A program made the position numbers and the translations under genes. A DNA stretch of 64,000 nucleotides from Enhydrobacter sp. (lineage in GTDB: Bacteria > Pseudomonadota > Alphaproteobacteria > Reyranellales > Reyranellaceae): contig CP075528.1 in assembly GCA_025808875.1 (NCBI GenBank), positions 4,276,473 through 4,340,472 on the forward strand. The letters run 5' to 3'. Shown here in pieces: positions 1 to 7,854 of the stretch. The notes beneath the pieces are model-generated. The model searched no databases, was not told where the DNA came from, and saw only the letters and a program-made list of their open reading frames with translations. The first letter of the stretch is position 1, and the number at the start of each line of letters is the position of its first letter.

Positions 1-1312
1 GCGCGCGTGTCGCCGCGGGTGCTGCGCCCTTGAGCTCGTAGGCCACCGTACCGGGTGGATGCTTGTACCAGCCCGGGTCCTTGTAGTCGTTAGCAGCCAG
101 ACCCTCGCGCACCTTCAGCACCGTGAACATGCCGCCCATCTCGACCGCACCGAACTGGGCGAAGCCGGTCATCATGGGCAGCGTGTTGTCGGGCAGCGGC
201 ATCTCCATCTCGCCCATGTCGGCCATGCCGGCCTGGCCCATCGCCATGTAGTCCGGCACCATCCGCTTCATCTGTCTGGCGAACTGACGCTTGTCGACGC
301 CGATGAAGGTGCGCAGATCGTGGCCCATGGCGTTCATCGTGTGATGCGACTTGTGGCAATGAAGCGCCCAGTCGCCGGGATAGACGGCGTCGAATTCATA
401 GGCGCGCATGGCCCCCACCGGGATGTCGATCGTCACCTCGGGCCAGCGCGCCTCGGGCCGTACCCAGCCGCCGTCGGTGCATGTCACCTCGAAGTCGTAG
501 CCGTGCATGTGGATCGGGTGATTGGTCATGGTGAGATTGCCGACCCGCACGCGGACGCGGTCGCCCTGGCGCACGACGAGATGGTCGATGCCCGGGAACA
601 CGCGGCTGTTGAAGGTCCACATGTTGAAGTTCAGCATCTCGGCGACCTTGGGCACGTAGTTGCCCGGATCGATGTCGTAGGCGGCGAGCAGGAAGACGAA
701 GTCGCGGTCGACGCGGTGCAGCCTGGGATCGCGCGGATGGACGACGAAGAAGCCCATCATGCCCATCGCCATCTGCACCATTTCGTCGGCGTGCGGGTGG
801 TACATGAAGGTGCCGCTCTTCCTGAGCTCGAACTCGTAGACGAAGGTCTGGCCCGGCTTGATGTGCGGCTGGGTGAGGCCGCCGACGCCATCCATGCCAC
901 AGGGCAGGAGCTGGCCGTGCCAGTGGATGGTGGTGTGCTCGGGCAGGCGGTTGGTGACGAAGATTCGCACCTTGTCGCCCTCGACCGCCTCGATGGTCGG
1001 GCCCGGGCTCTGGCCGTTGTAGCCCCACAGCCGGGCGATCATGCCGGGCGCCAGTTCACGCTCGACCGGCTCGGCAACGAGATGGAACTCCTTCCAGTCG
1101 CCGTTCTGACGCCATGGCAGGGTCCATCCGTTCAACGTCACCACCGGCTGATAGTCCGGCCCGCTGGTCGGATGGAGCGGTGGCTGCATGGTGTTCGTGG
1201 TCGTGGTCGGTGCCTCGGGAATCGACTGCGCCTGGACGCGGCCCGATACGGCGGCGGCGCCGAGCAGGGCGAGGCCGGAAGCTCCGACAAGATTGCGTCT
1301 GGAGAGGGACAT
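1..1312 (-). CDS. Multicopper oxidase, CopA/laccase type (3' end beyond window)
   Basis: This gene probably encodes a periplasmic multicopper oxidase that oxidises Cu(I) or phenolic/organic substrates as part of copper resistance. The N-terminus carries a twin-arginine signal (SRRNLVG, residues 4-10) followed by a hydrophobic stretch and an AQ cleavage region, so it is likely exported folded through Tat. All four copper motifs are visible in order: HWHG near residue 130, YHPH near 171, HPIHMHG in the middle, and HCHKSHHTMNAM, which fits the HCHxxxHxxxxM type-1/trinuclear ligand pattern. The reading frame is open to base 2, so the C-terminus is missing. It starts 15 bases after the TolC-like gene and is the distal known gene of the copper operon. 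Family assignment is firm; the exact substrate is inferred from context. Confidence 0.9.
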   Translation of the reverse strand, partial: MSLSRRNLVGASGLALLGAAAVSGRVQAQSIPEAPTTTTNTMQPPLHPTSGPDYQPVVTLNGWTLPWRQNGDWKEFHLVAEPVERELAPGMIARLWGYNGQSPGPTIEAVEGDKVRIFVTNRLPEHTTIHWHGQLLPCGMDGVGGLTQPHIKPGQTFVYEFELRKSGTFMYHPHADEMVQMAMGMMGFFVVHPRDPRLHRVDRDFVFLLAAYDIDPGNYVPKVAEMLNFNMWTFNSRVFPGIDHLVVRQGDRVRVRVGNLTMTNHPIHMHGYDFEVTCTDGGWVRPEARWPEVTIDIPVGAMRAYEFDAVYPGDWALHCHKSHHTMNAMGHDLRTFIGVDKRQFARQMKRMVPDYMAMGQAGMADMGEMEMPLPDNTLPMMTGFAQFGAVEMGGMFTVLKVREGLAANDYKDPGWYKHPPGTVAYELKGAAPAATRA

Positions 1313-1327
1313 GGTGATCTCCTGTGG

Positions 1328-2761
1328 CTAGAGCCCGAGCGGGATGGTTTGGGGAGGCGGCGTGGTATCGATGACGCCCGAGGGTGGGACGACGCCGCCC
1401 ACGATCAGGGCGGATTGCAGGTCGGCGTCCGCCAGGTGGTAGTCGCGCAGCGCGTCGAGCGCCGCGATGTTGGCCTGGATGCGTTCGCGCTCCTCGACCA
1501 GAAGCTCGAACACATCGATCAACATGCCGTTGTAGCGCAGCAGCGCCTCCTCGGAGAGCTGCTGGCGCAACGGCACGATGCGGGTCATGTAGTAGCGCGC
1601 GATGTCGTAGTTTCCGCGATAGGCGGCATAGGCGAGCCGTGCCTCGGAGCGTGCATTGACCGACCGCTCGGCCAGACGATGGACGGCACGCATGTAGATT
1701 TCGCGTGCCGCGGCCGTTCTCGCCTCGCCGGTGTCGAAGATCGGGATCGCGATGCCCAGCTCGATGCCGTAGCGGTTCTTCGAGGTCTGTTCGCCCGACC
1801 TGCCGGTCTCGACCTCGTTCTTGTAGCTGCCGCCCAGCTCGAGGAACGTCAGGTACCGCGTTGCCTCGACGAAGCCCGCGGACTTGGCGAGCGTCACGAT
1901 CTCGTAGCGCAGAATGATCAGGTCGACCCGCCGTCGCATCGCTTCGACTTCGACATCATCCAGCGTCTCTGGCGCGGAGGGCAGCGCCGCGAGTCTCGAC
2001 GGGAGCCGATAGTCGAGGTCGCCGCCCCACAGTCCGAGTATCCGGTTCAAAGCCTCGCGCTCGCGGTGCGCGACCAGTCGCGCTTGAGCCACCTGGGCGC
2101 TGCGTTCGGCATAGAAGACCGAGACCCGCCCCTGGTCGAGCTTGTTGGCGGCACCCGTCTCGCCCAGTTGCCTCATCATGCGGGCGGAGGCATCGGCCGC
2201 TTCGCGCGCCTGTTCCAGCAGCGCCAGGCGATGCCGGGCGGCGACGGCCTTGATATAGGCTCGACGCGCATCGACGGCGAGGCTCAGCGTCGTCGCCACC
2301 GCGCGGTAACGCGCCTCCTCGAACTCGCGCTTGGCGATCTCGGTCCGCCTGGGCAACGTCGCCATCGCCAGCAGATTGCCGACGAGTTGCAGGCCGAGTT
2401 CCACGAAGTTGCCGGTGCCGAACGTGCGTGAGGCGACGATCGCCGGATTTGGCGGAAGACTCGCCTGCACGTATTCGGCCTCGGAAATGCCCAGGTCGTT
2501 GTAGGCCGCCTGCAGGCCGCGATTGTTCAGCAGCGCGATCTGCACCGCGGTCTGTTCGCTCAGCGGCTCCGACAGCAGGGCCTGCACACGCTCGCGGGCG
2601 CGGCGATAGTCCTCGGCCGAACTCAGCTTCACGGCATCGCGGCCGATCTCGCGGCGGACATTCTCGCTGACGGGCGCCATGCCGCCGTCGTCGGTGAACC
2701 GGGCGCAGCCCGCCGTCAGCAGGCAAAGGAGGGCGATCGTCGCAGCGCGTGTCAGCGTCAT
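1328..2761 (-). CDS. TolC/CusC-like outer-membrane efflux lipoprotein
   Basis: The product is a 477-residue outer-membrane efflux factor of the TolC/NodT/CusC family, expected to form a trimeric channel for metal or drug efflux. The start at 2761 gives a lipoprotein signal ending in a lipobox (LLTAGC), as in CusC/OprM relatives; the frame continues 16 residues upstream without a good signal, so that longer start was rejected. Long alanine/glutamate/arginine-rich helices with two repeated halves are visible, the second around QVAQARLVAHREREALNR. The ATG overlaps the stop of the upstream lipoprotein gene (ATGA), implying translational coupling. No RND pump or membrane-fusion gene lies in this copper cluster, so the inner-membrane partner is not evident here. 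Confidence 0.88.
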   Translation of the reverse strand: MTLTRAATIALLCLLTAGCARFTDDGGMAPVSENVRREIGRDAVKLSSAEDYRRARERVQALLSEPLSEQTAVQIALLNNRGLQAAYNDLGISEAEYVQASLPPNPAIVASRTFGTGNFVELGLQLVGNLLAMATLPRRTEIAKREFEEARYRAVATTLSLAVDARRAYIKAVAARHRLALLEQAREAADASARMMRQLGETGAANKLDQGRVSVFYAERSAQVAQARLVAHREREALNRILGLWGGDLDYRLPSRLAALPSAPETLDDVEVEAMRRRVDLIILRYEIVTLAKSAGFVEATRYLTFLELGGSYKNEVETGRSGEQTSKNRYGIELGIAIPIFDTGEARTAAAREIYMRAVHRLAERSVNARSEARLAYAAYRGNYDIARYYMTRIVPLRQQLSEEALLRYNGMLIDVFELLVEERERIQANIAALDALRDYHLADADLQSALIVGGVVPPSGVIDTTPPPQTIPLGL

Positions 2762-2994
2762 GGCGACTTCCCGGCGCCCGGCGCGACACCTTCGTTGAGC
2801 TCGCGCCACGGCTTGAGGGCGACCGGTGCATGTGGCGCGGTGCCACTCATCACCGGCCGGTAGGTCGTGGGCGCGACGGCCGCCTCGGGATCGGTCGGAT
2901 CGGGCGAAGGCCCCAGCGGCAGCGGCGTCGCGCTGCAGCCGGCAGCCACTGCTGCCAGAGCAAAGACGCCGACGCAGTTACGTCGGAACGACAT
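2758..2994 (-). CDS. Small lipoprotein in copper operon
   Basis: This 78-residue protein has a lipoprotein signal with lipobox VAAGC at about residues 16-20 and then a proline/alanine-rich, probably unstructured segment. I do not recognise a domain. Its stop codon overlaps the start of the TolC-like gene by four bases (ATGA), so the two are translationally coupled and it may be a periplasmic-face accessory of that channel. It follows the small Met/His protein gene by about 40 bases. Existence as a gene is supported by the signal sequence and tight packing; function is unknown. Confidence 0.7.
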   Translation of the reverse strand: MSFRRNCVGVFALAAVAAGCSATPLPLGPSPDPTDPEAAVAPTTYRPVMSGTAPHAPVALKPWRELNEGVAPGAGKSP

Positions 2995-3036
2995 GATGAT
3001 CCTCCGTGTCTGAAGACGAGCTGACGGTTCGTCGGC

Positions 3037-3327
3037 TCAGACTCGCGGAGGCGGCGGATCCCTGGTGAAGAGCAGACCGTCGAGGCTGGAGCTCCGCCCG
3101 GCCAGTCGGTCGACGACCTGCACCGGCATGTCGGCCGCGATATGGGGCATCACGGCATAGCCGATGACGACCGTGGGACAGCAAGCGCCGGTCGTGTGCT
3201 TGGCGTCGCCCATGTCGGAACAATCCATGTCGGCATGCTGCATGGGCGGCGCCGCGTGCACGACGACCGGCGGCGCGACCAAGGTCACCGCCGCCGCAAG
3301 CCACACCAGAATGCGCAGGAGCTTCAT
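3037..3327 (-). CDS. Small secreted Met/His/Cys-containing protein, putative copper binder
   Basis: A 96-residue protein with a clear Sec signal peptide (residues 1-25, ending VVHA). The short segment after cleavage is rich in possible copper ligands: three Met and two His, plus a DCSDM segment and a GACCP Cys pair. It starts one base after the csoR stop and is followed by the lipoprotein, TolC-like and multicopper-oxidase genes. A periplasmic copper-binding or copper-sensing role is inferred from composition and context. It resembles short proteins often annotated as DUF2946 or hypothetical in copper clusters, but I cannot confirm membership. The C-terminal half (VDRLAGRSSSLDG and a proline run) has no motif I recognise. 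Confidence 0.65.
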   Translation of the reverse strand: MKLLRILVWLAAAVTLVAPPVVVHAAPPMQHADMDCSDMGDAKHTTGACCPTVVIGYAVMPHIAADMPVQVVDRLAGRSSSLDGLLFTRDPPPPRV

Positions 3328-3328
3328 G

Positions 3329-3604
3329 CTACCGACGACGACTATCCAGCACTTCCATCAGTTCGTCGATCTTGACCTGCCGGTCACGTTCCGACCCGGC
3401 ATGAAACGCATGGGCGACGCAGTGCTGCAAGTGATCATGCAGGATCTCCTGCTCGACCTTGTCGAGTGCCGCCCGCACCGCCCGCACCTGGTTGATGACG
3501 TCGATGCAATAGCGGTCCTCCTCGACCATGCGCGCCACGCCGCGCACCTGGCCCTCGATGCGGCCCAGCCGGGCGAGCTGCGACTTCTTCATCCGTTCAT
3601 CCAT
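3329..3604 (-). CDS. csoR: CsoR/FrmR-family metal-sensing repressor, probably Cu(I)-responsive
   Basis: This 91-residue all-helical regulator belongs to the CsoR/RcnR/FrmR family (DUF156). The family signature LGRIEGQVRG is near the N-terminus. The Cu(I)-site pattern Cys-x(n)-His-x3-Cys is present: Cys in DRYCIDV, then His and Cys in HLQHCV. CsoR proteins bind DNA without metal and release it on Cu(I) binding. The gene heads the leftward copper operon and diverges from the Cu-ATPase gene, with a palindromic operator between them, so autoregulation and control of both operons is likely. Two Met starts (positions 1 and 5) are possible; the first is used. The Cu specificity is inferred from neighbours. 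Confidence 0.88.
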   Translation of the reverse strand: MDERMKKSQLARLGRIEGQVRGVARMVEEDRYCIDVINQVRAVRAALDKVEQEILHDHLQHCVAHAFHAGSERDRQVKIDELMEVLDSRRR

Positions 3605-3611
3605 GCTTGAA

Positions 3612-3632
3612 CTATACCCCCGTAGGGTATAG
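3612..3632. promoter_or_regulatory. CsoR-type operator in the divergent copper promoter region
   Basis: Perfect 8-base inverted arms CTATACCC (3612-3619) and GGGTATAG (3625-3632) flank the 5-base spacer CCGTA. This G/C-tract-centred, TA-flanked palindrome matches the known style of CsoR boxes. It lies between csoR (start 3604) and the Cu-ATPase (start 3643), only 8 bases ahead of csoR and 10 ahead of the ATPase gene, so one bound repressor could block both transcripts. It also argues against the longer ATPase frame that would begin at 3607. Confidence 0.75.
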
Positions 3633-3642
3633 ATGGCAAGTC

Positions 3643-5925
3643 ATGTCACACGCCTGCTGCCACGCTCCCGATCACGATCACGAGTTCACCGCCACCGACC
3701 CCGTCTGCGGCATGAAGGTAAAGGTCGCCACCGCCAAGCACACCACGGTGCATGACGGGCAGACCTATTACTTCTGCAATCCCAAGTGCCTGGCGAAGTT
3801 CACGGCCGAGCCGGACCGTTACCTGAAGCCGGCCGAAGCCAGGCAGCCCGACCTGCCGACCGGCACGATCTACACCTGCCCCATGCATCCGGAGATCCGC
3901 CAGGGCGGCCCGGGCAGCTGCCCGATCTGCGGCATGGCGCTCGAGCCCGAGATGGTGACGGCCGACGCCGCACCCAATGCCGAACTCGCCGACATGACGC
4001 GCCGCTTCTGGATCGGACTCGTCCTCGCCCTGCCCGTGTTCGTGCTCGAGATGGGCGGCCATCTCACCGGGCTGCACATGATGGTCGACGCCGGGACCTC
4101 CAACTGGATCCAGTTCGCCCTGGCCACGCCGGTCGTGCTGTGGGCCGGCTGGCCGTTCTTCGAGCGCGGCTGGCAGTCGCTCGAGACGCGCAACCTCAAC
4201 ATGTTCACCCTGATCGCCATGGGCACCGGCGTCGCCTGGACCTACAGCGTCGTCGCGATCGCCCTGCCCGGGATCTTTCCGCCCGCCTTCCGCGGCGCGG
4301 AGGGGACGGTCGCAGTCTATTTCGAAGCAGCGGCCGTGATCACGGTGCTGGTGCTGCTCGGCCAGGTGCTCGAGCTGCGCGCCCGCGAGCAGACCTCGGG
4401 CGCGATCCGCGCCCTGCTCGATCTCGCCCCCAGGACGGCGCGCCGGCTCGATGGCGACGGCAGCGACGAAGAGGTCTCGCTCGACGCCATCTCTGTCGGC
4501 GACCTCCTGCGCGTGCGGCCCGGCGAGAAGGTGCCGGTCGACGGCCAGGTGGTCGAGGGCCGCTCGTCGCTCGACGAATCGATGGTCACCGGCGAATCCA
4601 TGCCTGTCACCAAGGAAGTTGGCGCCAAGCTGATCGGCGGCACCATGAACACGACGGGCGCGCTGGTGATGCGGGCGGAGAAGGTCGGCCGTGACACCAT
4701 GCTGTCGTGCATCGTTCAGATGGTCGCCGACGCCCAGCGCAGCCGGGCGCCGATCCAGCGGCTGGCGGACCGGGTGTCGGGCTGGTTCGTGCCCGCGGTC
4801 GTCGCCGTGGCGATCGTGGCTTTTGCCGCGTGGGCGATGTTCGGTCCCGAGCCGCGCCTCGCCTTCGGCCTGGTCGCGGCAGTCACGGTGCTGATCATCG
4901 CCTGCCCCTGCGCGCTCGGCCTCGCCACGCCGATGTCGATCATGGTCGGCGTCGGGCGCGGTGCCCAGGCCGGCGTGCTGATCAAGAACGCCGAGGCGCT
5001 GGAGCGGCTGGAACGCATCGACACGCTGGTTGTCGACAAGACAGGCACCCTCACGGTCGGCAAACCCACGCTGACGGAGGTGACGGGCGGCATGGAGATG
5101 CTGCGGCTCGCCGCCAGTCTCGAGCGCGGCAGCGAGCATCCCTTGGCCGCGACGCTCGTGGCCGCCGCGGAAGCGCGCGGCCTCGCCCTCGCCCCGGTCG
5201 AGGATTTCAACGCCGCCGCCGGCCGGGGCGTGTCGGGAGTCGTCGAAGGCAAGCGGCTGGTGGTCGGCAATGCACGCTTCCTGACGGAGAACGGGGTCGA
5301 TCTCGGCGATTTCAACCGGCCGATCATGCTCGCCGTCGACGGCAAGCTCGCCGGCACCTTCACGCTCGAGGACACGGTCAAGCCGACCACGCCCGCCGCC
5401 CTGCAGGCGCTGAGGGCGGACGGCATCCGCATCGTCATGCTGACCGGAGACAACCGCCGCACGGCCCGACAGGTCGCGGACGAACTCGGCATCGACGAGG
5501 TCGAGGCCGAAGTCCTGCCCGAGCACAAGAGCGCCGTGGTCGAGCGCTTGCGCCGCGAAGGCCGGGTGGTCGCGATGGCGGGCGACGGCGTGAACGACGC
5601 GCCGGCGCTGGCCGCCGCGGATATCGGCATCGCCATGGGCACCGGCACCGACGTCGCCATCGAAAGCGCCGGCGTCACCCTTCTCAAGGGCGACCTCATG
5701 GGCATCGTCAAGGCACGCCGGCTCTCCCAGGCGACCATGCGCAACATCCGGCAGAACCTGTTCTTCGCCTTCGTCTACAATGCCGCGGGCGTGCCGATCG
5801 CCGCCGGCGTGCTCTACCCGGTGTTCGGGCTGCTGCTCTCGCCGATGATCGCCGCGGCCGCGATGGCGCTGAGCTCGGTGAGCGTCATCGGCAATGCACT
5901 GAGACTGCGACGCCTGCACCTTTAG
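3643..5925 (+). CDS. copA: Cu(I)-exporting P1B-type ATPase with N-terminal YHS and heavy-metal-binding domains
   Basis: A 760-residue inner-membrane ATPase that should pump Cu(I) from the cytoplasm. In order it has a His/Cys-rich start (ACCHAPDHDH), a YHS domain (TDPVCGM ... YFCNPKC, about residues 17-58), a short heavy-metal-binding domain (YTCPMHPEIRQGGPGSCPIC), transmembrane helices, actuator motif VTGES, the transport-site motif ACPCALG, phosphorylation motif DKTGTLT, SEHPLA (His-Pro of P1B pumps) and the hinge GDGVND. CPC plus HP indicates a Cu+/Ag+ pump; the classic CxxC ferredoxin-like HMA domains are replaced by YHS/HMBD. The start at 3643 is chosen because the operator occupies 3612-3632. 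Expression is probably derepressed by copper through CsoR. Confidence 0.95.
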   Translation: MSHACCHAPDHDHEFTATDPVCGMKVKVATAKHTTVHDGQTYYFCNPKCLAKFTAEPDRYLKPAEARQPDLPTGTIYTCPMHPEIRQGGPGSCPICGMALEPEMVTADAAPNAELADMTRRFWIGLVLALPVFVLEMGGHLTGLHMMVDAGTSNWIQFALATPVVLWAGWPFFERGWQSLETRNLNMFTLIAMGTGVAWTYSVVAIALPGIFPPAFRGAEGTVAVYFEAAAVITVLVLLGQVLELRAREQTSGAIRALLDLAPRTARRLDGDGSDEEVSLDAISVGDLLRVRPGEKVPVDGQVVEGRSSLDESMVTGESMPVTKEVGAKLIGGTMNTTGALVMRAEKVGRDTMLSCIVQMVADAQRSRAPIQRLADRVSGWFVPAVVAVAIVAFAAWAMFGPEPRLAFGLVAAVTVLIIACPCALGLATPMSIMVGVGRGAQAGVLIKNAEALERLERIDTLVVDKTGTLTVGKPTLTEVTGGMEMLRLAASLERGSEHPLAATLVAAAEARGLALAPVEDFNAAAGRGVSGVVEGKRLVVGNARFLTENGVDLGDFNRPIMLAVDGKLAGTFTLEDTVKPTTPAALQALRADGIRIVMLTGDNRRTARQVADELGIDEVEAEVLPEHKSAVVERLRREGRVVAMAGDGVNDAPALAAADIGIAMGTGTDVAIESAGVTLLKGDLMGIVKARRLSQATMRNIRQNLFFAFVYNAAGVPIAAGVLYPVFGLLLSPMIAAAAMALSSVSVIGNALRLRRLHL

Positions 5926-5989
5926 CCGCAGCCCCGACGCTTTGCGCTTGATCCGGTTGGACGGACGTCGGAAACGGGGGGGGCGAGCC

Positions 5990-6337
5990 ATGCTTCTGAT
6001 CCGCCGCTCTCGCCGCGCCGCCACCGCCGTCCGGACCGTTTCGCCGGGCGGAGAGCTGTTCGTCGCGTCGGTGGTGGTGTGCATGCTGCTCTCCTCGTTC
6101 GGCGACGCCGTCGATGTCAGCATCGCCGGCGAGGCCGGCCTCGAGTTCATGCTGTTCGATTTCGCGGGCGAGCTGTCGCTGCTGGCGATGAGTCAGTGGA
6201 ACCTGTTTCAGCTCCTGATGGCCGGCGGCGCGCTGGCGACGGGCATCGCCGCCCTGGCGACACTGGCGCGGGCCCTCGTGCAATCCCCACGTCCCGGCCC
6301 GAAACGGCCGGTCGAGAAGGTTCCAATTCGCCTCTGA
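5990..6337 (+). CDS. Small predicted membrane protein, function unknown
   Basis: A 115-residue frame starting at ATG 5990 (after a G-rich GGGGGGGCGAG stretch) with two hydrophobic segments: LFVASVVVCMLLSSFG and, near the C-terminus, LLMAGGALATGIAALATLA, each followed by basic residues. It lies between copA and the TerC-family gene on the same strand. I recognise no family. The upstream extension to 5942 is arginine-rich and lacks a ribosome site, so the shorter start is preferred. It could be spurious, but the two helices and a plausible start support a real gene. Confidence 0.5.
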   Translation: MLLIRRSRRAATAVRTVSPGGELFVASVVVCMLLSSFGDAVDVSIAGEAGLEFMLFDFAGELSLLAMSQWNLFQLLMAGGALATGIAALATLARALVQSPRPGPKRPVEKVPIRL

Positions 6338-6416
6338 CGAACGACTGAGAGGATCGGCGGCGCGACGGAGAGGTCGCGGCCGCCGGTCGCCGTTCATTCG
6401 ACCGTTGGAGACTTCC

Positions 6417-7319
6417 GTGGACATCGATTTCAGCTCGGGCGCGTTCTGGTCCGCCCTCTTCGCCATCGTGCTCATCGACCTGGTTCTGGCAGGCGACAAT
6501 GCACTCATCATCGGCCTGGTCGCGCGCAACCTGCCGAAGGAACTGCAGCGCAAGGTCATCTTCTGGGGCACGTTCGGCGCCATCGCCATCCGCGCCGTGA
6601 TGGCGATTCTGGTCGTCTACATCCTCGCCGTGCCGGGCTTCATGTTCGTCGGCGGCCTCGCCCTGCTCTGGATCGCGCGCAAGCTTCTGACGCCGGACGA
6701 CGGCGGCGGCGAGAGCCATCTGGTCAAGGGCCCGGCGACGTCGTTCGCCGGCGCGGTGCGCACCATCGTCATCGCCGACGCGGTGATGGGCATCGACAAC
6801 GTGCTCGGCATCGGCGGTGCCGCCGGCGGCAACGTCGCGCTGATCGTCTTCGGCCTCGCCATCAGCGTGCCGATCATCGTGTGGGGCAGCCATCTGGTGA
6901 TCAAGCTGGTCGACCGTTACCCGTCGGTGATCCTGCTGGGCGGCGCGGTCCTGGCCTGGACCGGCTACACCATGATCGTGCGCGAGCCGTTCCTCGTCGG
7001 CTGGTTCGAGGCACGCCAGCCAGCGAAGTTCGTCGTCATGGTGCTGTGCTTCTCGGTGTCGCTGGCGCCCTGGTACAGCGAGCGCCTGTCGGAGAAGATG
7101 CGGCCGCTGGTCGTGCTGCTGCCGGCCCTGCTGGTCTGGCTGCTCGCCTTCGAGGCGGCATCCGGCATCTGGCACGTCCATGTCGACTACCTGAGGGCCA
7201 CCAACATGGGCGAATACCTGCTGCACGCCGTCCGCTGGCTGGGATGGCTGCCGCTCGCGGCGCTGTTCCTGTGGGTGCGCGAACGGGTCACGGCGAGCCG
7301 CAAGTCGGCCACTTCATAG
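6417..7319 (+). CDS. TerC/YjbE-family integral membrane protein (putative Mn2+ exporter)
   Basis: A 300-residue polytopic protein of the TerC family, whose members move metal ions, often Mn2+, out of the cytoplasm. The family hallmark DLVLAGDNALIIGL occurs near residue 20, and the repeat-symmetry partner DAVMGIDNVLGIGG near residue 125; the Asp/Asn residues in both are the expected ion ligands. About seven to nine hydrophobic helices are visible. A GTG at 6417 preceded by GGAG with a 6-base spacer is chosen over a TTG at 6405, which would overlap that ribosome site. No yybP-ykoY-like Mn riboswitch is visible in the short leader. The next gene starts 6 bases after the stop. Confidence 0.85.
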   Translation: MDIDFSSGAFWSALFAIVLIDLVLAGDNALIIGLVARNLPKELQRKVIFWGTFGAIAIRAVMAILVVYILAVPGFMFVGGLALLWIARKLLTPDDGGGESHLVKGPATSFAGAVRTIVIADAVMGIDNVLGIGGAAGGNVALIVFGLAISVPIIVWGSHLVIKLVDRYPSVILLGGAVLAWTGYTMIVREPFLVGWFEARQPAKFVVMVLCFSVSLAPWYSERLSEKMRPLVVLLPALLVWLLAFEAASGIWHVHVDYLRATNMGEYLLHAVRWLGWLPLAALFLWVRERVTASRKSATS

Positions 7320-7325
7320 GCACTC

Positions 7326-7586
7326 ATGCGAACCGCCCTCCTGGCACTCGCCACGGTCGTGCTGCTGCCCGTCGTCGCCGCCGGTCAGCAGGACGACGCT
7401 GCCTACTGCGCGCGCCTCGCCGATCTGGCGACGCGCTATCTCGGCAAGCGCATCGACGGCGCCAGCAAGCCGGACGTCGAGACGCTGGTCGCCGCCGACC
7501 GCTGCCAGAAGGGCGACACCGCGACGGGTCTGCGCATGCTGGAGAAGAAGCTGATCGACGGCGGCTTCACGCTGCCGGGGCGATGA
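7326..7586 (+). CDS. Small secreted protein, Cys-pair family, paralog 1
   Basis: An 86-residue protein with a signal peptide (residues 1-about 20) and a mature part beginning QQDDAAYCARLADLA. It contains two cysteines (YC ... DRC) about 30 residues apart that could form a disulfide, and the motif CQKGDTATG. It is clearly paralogous to the next gene, sharing DDAAYCAxLADLA, DRCxKGDTA and KLxxGGFxLP. It follows the TerC-family gene by 6 bases, so co-transcription is likely. I recognise no domain or function. Confidence 0.72.
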   Translation: MRTALLALATVVLLPVVAAGQQDDAAYCARLADLATRYLGKRIDGASKPDVETLVAADRCQKGDTATGLRMLEKKLIDGGFTLPGR

Positions 7587-7596
7587 GGCGGGCACG

Positions 7597-7854
7597 ATGA
7601 GACGCGCCGGAACACTCGCCCTGCTCGCCGCCTGGTCGGCGCCGGTCGCCGCGCAAGCCGACGACGCGGCCTATTGCGCCCAGCTCGCCGACCTCGCGCG
7701 CCGCTACATCGGCCAGCAGGGCATGGGCAAGAACTCGCCCGATCTCGACACGGCAATCGCCATCGACCGCTGCGAAAAGGGCGACACCGCTTCGGGCATT
7801 CCGGTGCTCGAGCGCAAGCTGCGCCAGGGCGGCTTCAGCCTGCCGAAACGCTGA
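7597..7854 (+). CDS. Small secreted protein, Cys-pair family, paralog 2
   Basis: An 85-residue secreted protein that is a tandem duplicate of the upstream gene, 10 bases away. It has a signal peptide ending near VAAQA, then DDAAYCAQLADLARRY and a second conserved Cys in DRCEKGDTASG. Both copies end with a Gly-Gly-Phe-Ser/Thr-Leu-Pro tail. Its last 20 bases overlap the convergent purC gene. Function is unknown; export and a single disulfide are inferred. Confidence 0.72.
   Translation: MRRAGTLALLAAWSAPVAAQADDAAYCAQLADLARRYIGQQGMGKNSPDLDTAIAIDRCEKGDTASGIPVLERKLRQGGFSLPKR

Noticed and set aside
59..2431. 790-residue rightward open frame over the multicopper oxidase and TolC-like genes
   Set aside because: Antisense shadow in GC-rich DNA. 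The leftward frames carry recognised copper and channel motifs, while this one has His/Arg/Asp-rich composition and no domain.
3646..6150. 834-residue leftward open frame opposite the copper ATPase
   Set aside because: Exact antisense of an unmistakable P-type ATPase with all motifs; composition is typical of shadow frames.
6338..6416. Possible Mn-sensing yybP-ykoY riboswitch before the TerC-family gene
   Set aside because: Only about 80 bases separate the genes and none of the conserved riboswitch core sequences is visible.
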